NCBI RefSeq assembly: GCF_938045345.1 | Contig: NZ_CALIMS010000005.1 | Span: forward strand, 62,001 to 126,000 | Direction of reading: 5' to 3' | DNA from: an uncultured Campylobacter sp. | Lineage (GTDB): Bacteria > Campylobacterota > Campylobacteria > Campylobacterales > Campylobacteraceae | Length of the DNA: 64,000 nucleotides | Part shown: piece after piece, positions 63,472 through 64,000 of the stretch | How the letters are laid out: each line of letters opens with the position of its first letter | Numbering within the stretch: position 1 is the first letter of the stretch | Notes under the pieces: generated by a model | The model's input: the letters and a program-made list of their open reading frames with translations, nothing else | The model's database searches: none | What the model was told of the DNA's origin: nothing | Position numbers and translations under genes: made by a program

Positions 63472-64000
63472 TTGTTTAAAATTGACAAAAAGATTTTAGC
63501 ATATTTTGATTTCATTCAACCTTTTTTGATCGTGCCGATAGTGGTTTTTTCATACGTTTTAATAAGCGAGGCAAACGACGTGCTGTCCTCGAAGCAAGTC
63601 GTTTATTTCGGCGTCGGATTTGCCATTTTTACGCTGTTTTTTCTCTTTCCGATACGCAAATTTTTATATCTCATACCGATATTTTATTGGATCAACATCA
63701 TATTGCTGCTCAGCGTCGATTTTTTCGGCGTTAGCAAGCTAGGAGCAAGGCGCTGGCTGGAGATTCCGTTCGTGCATTTTACGCTGCAGCCCAGCGAGGT
63801 GATGAAGCCCGCGTTTATCCTGATGCTGATGTATCTGATACACAAAAATCCGCCGCCGAAAAACGGCTACGGGCTCAAGGATTTTTTGCGCCTTAGCTTT
63901 TACATACTTCTGCCTTTTGTTCTGATCGCAAAAGAGCCCGATCTAGGCACCGCCGCGATACTTTTTTTGACGGGATTTGCTATTCTTTTTATCATCGGCG
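63472..64000 (+). CDS. rodA: RodA (MrdB) peptidoglycan polymerase, N-terminal part
   Basis: The first 176 codons of a FtsW/RodA-type SEDS glycosyltransferase; the rest lies beyond the window. Start is TTG at 63472 (FKIDKKILAYFDFIQPFLIV), with TTAGGA upstream. At least four membrane helices are visible. The SEDS signatures are GARRWLEIPFVHFTLQPSEV (with the conserved Arg-Trp and QPSE) and AKEPDLGTAAILFLTG. It is divergent from rluD-type gene with a 53-base gap, the same context as mrdB in C. jejuni. Confidence 0.93.
   Translation, partial: MFKIDKKILAYFDFIQPFLIVPIVVFSYVLISEANDVLSSKQVVYFGVGFAIFTLFFLFPIRKFLYLIPIFYWINIILLLSVDFFGVSKLGARRWLEIPFVHFTLQPSEVMKPAFILMLMYLIHKNPPPKNGYGLKDFLRLSFYILLPFVLIAKEPDLGTAAILFLTGFAILFIIG

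Noticed and set aside
1..64000. tRNA, rRNA, tmRNA or riboswitch genes
   Set aside because: No T-loop/anticodon pattern or known riboswitch core was found by reading; a covariance-model scan would be the decisive check.

Overview
The window looks like the chromosome of a relatively GC-rich Campylobacter, of the oral/curvus-concisus-gracilis type rather than jejuni. The genus call rests on gene order known from Campylobacter: infB-rbfA-rimP; ileS, a tiny membrane protein, gatA and guaB; and rodA, then on the other strand rluD-type synthase, FlpA-like lipoprotein, trmB, ftsE, ftsX and an EnvC-like peptidase. This is recognition from memory, not a database result. The species is not settled. No rRNA, tRNA, CRISPR array, transposase or integrase was seen.

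Layout. 1-3.9 kb: translation factors and ribD. 3.9-7.2 kb: small membrane proteins and a zinc-type CDF exporter. 7.3-11 kb: a decayed patch holding a frameshifted ABC membrane domain, a cupin gene behind a two-operator promoter, a dehydrogenase with two in-frame stops, repeat arrays and an Rrf2 regulator. 11.1-21.4 kb: an ankyrin protein, then a tightly overlapping minus-strand operon running ileS to thiF-like. 21.5-28.7 kb: cinA-like, a lipoprotein, a flavodoxin-fold reductase, pyrB-pyrC and a frameshifted gene of unknown function. 28.7-36.7 kb: a five-gene, AT-rich defence island. 36.7-50 kb: dgkA, an exonuclease III, fhs, a large DnaJ-zinc-finger protein, an Hcp-like protein, a D-threonine-aldolase-like enzyme, a VWA protein and an EamA transporter. 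50-54.9 kb: paralogous membrane proteins, one frameshifted, an iron-linked PepSY protein and a ThrE pair. 55-64 kb: the cell-division and RNA-modification cluster and the start of rodA.

Two things stand out. First, the defence island encodes a C5-cytosine methyltransferase, a GHKL (MutL/MORC-like) ATPase, a Z1-domain helicase-like ATPase, a PD-(D/E)XK-type nuclease and an AIPR protein. They are almost all overlapping and are probably one transcript. It resembles MORC/MutL-type restriction systems described from comparative genomics, and its base composition points to horizontal gain.

Second, the short words AAATTT, GAATTT, AAATTC and GAATTC (together RAATTY) pack almost every gap between genes and also fill in-frame low-complexity insertions inside otherwise conserved proteins (nitrilase family, TrmB, RluD family, ThrE, a lipoprotein, a DnaJ-like protein). 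The same DNA word is read as NFI in one gene and as DKI, from the other strand, in another, so the expansion acts on DNA and not on protein. RAATTY is also the site whose methylation by CtsM licenses DNA uptake in C. jejuni, which suggests these repeats could be accumulated uptake motifs. That link is inference.

Four genes are visibly broken, by a 4-bp duplication, two nonsense codons, a repeat-mediated 64-bp offset plus an A6 slip, and another A6 slip.
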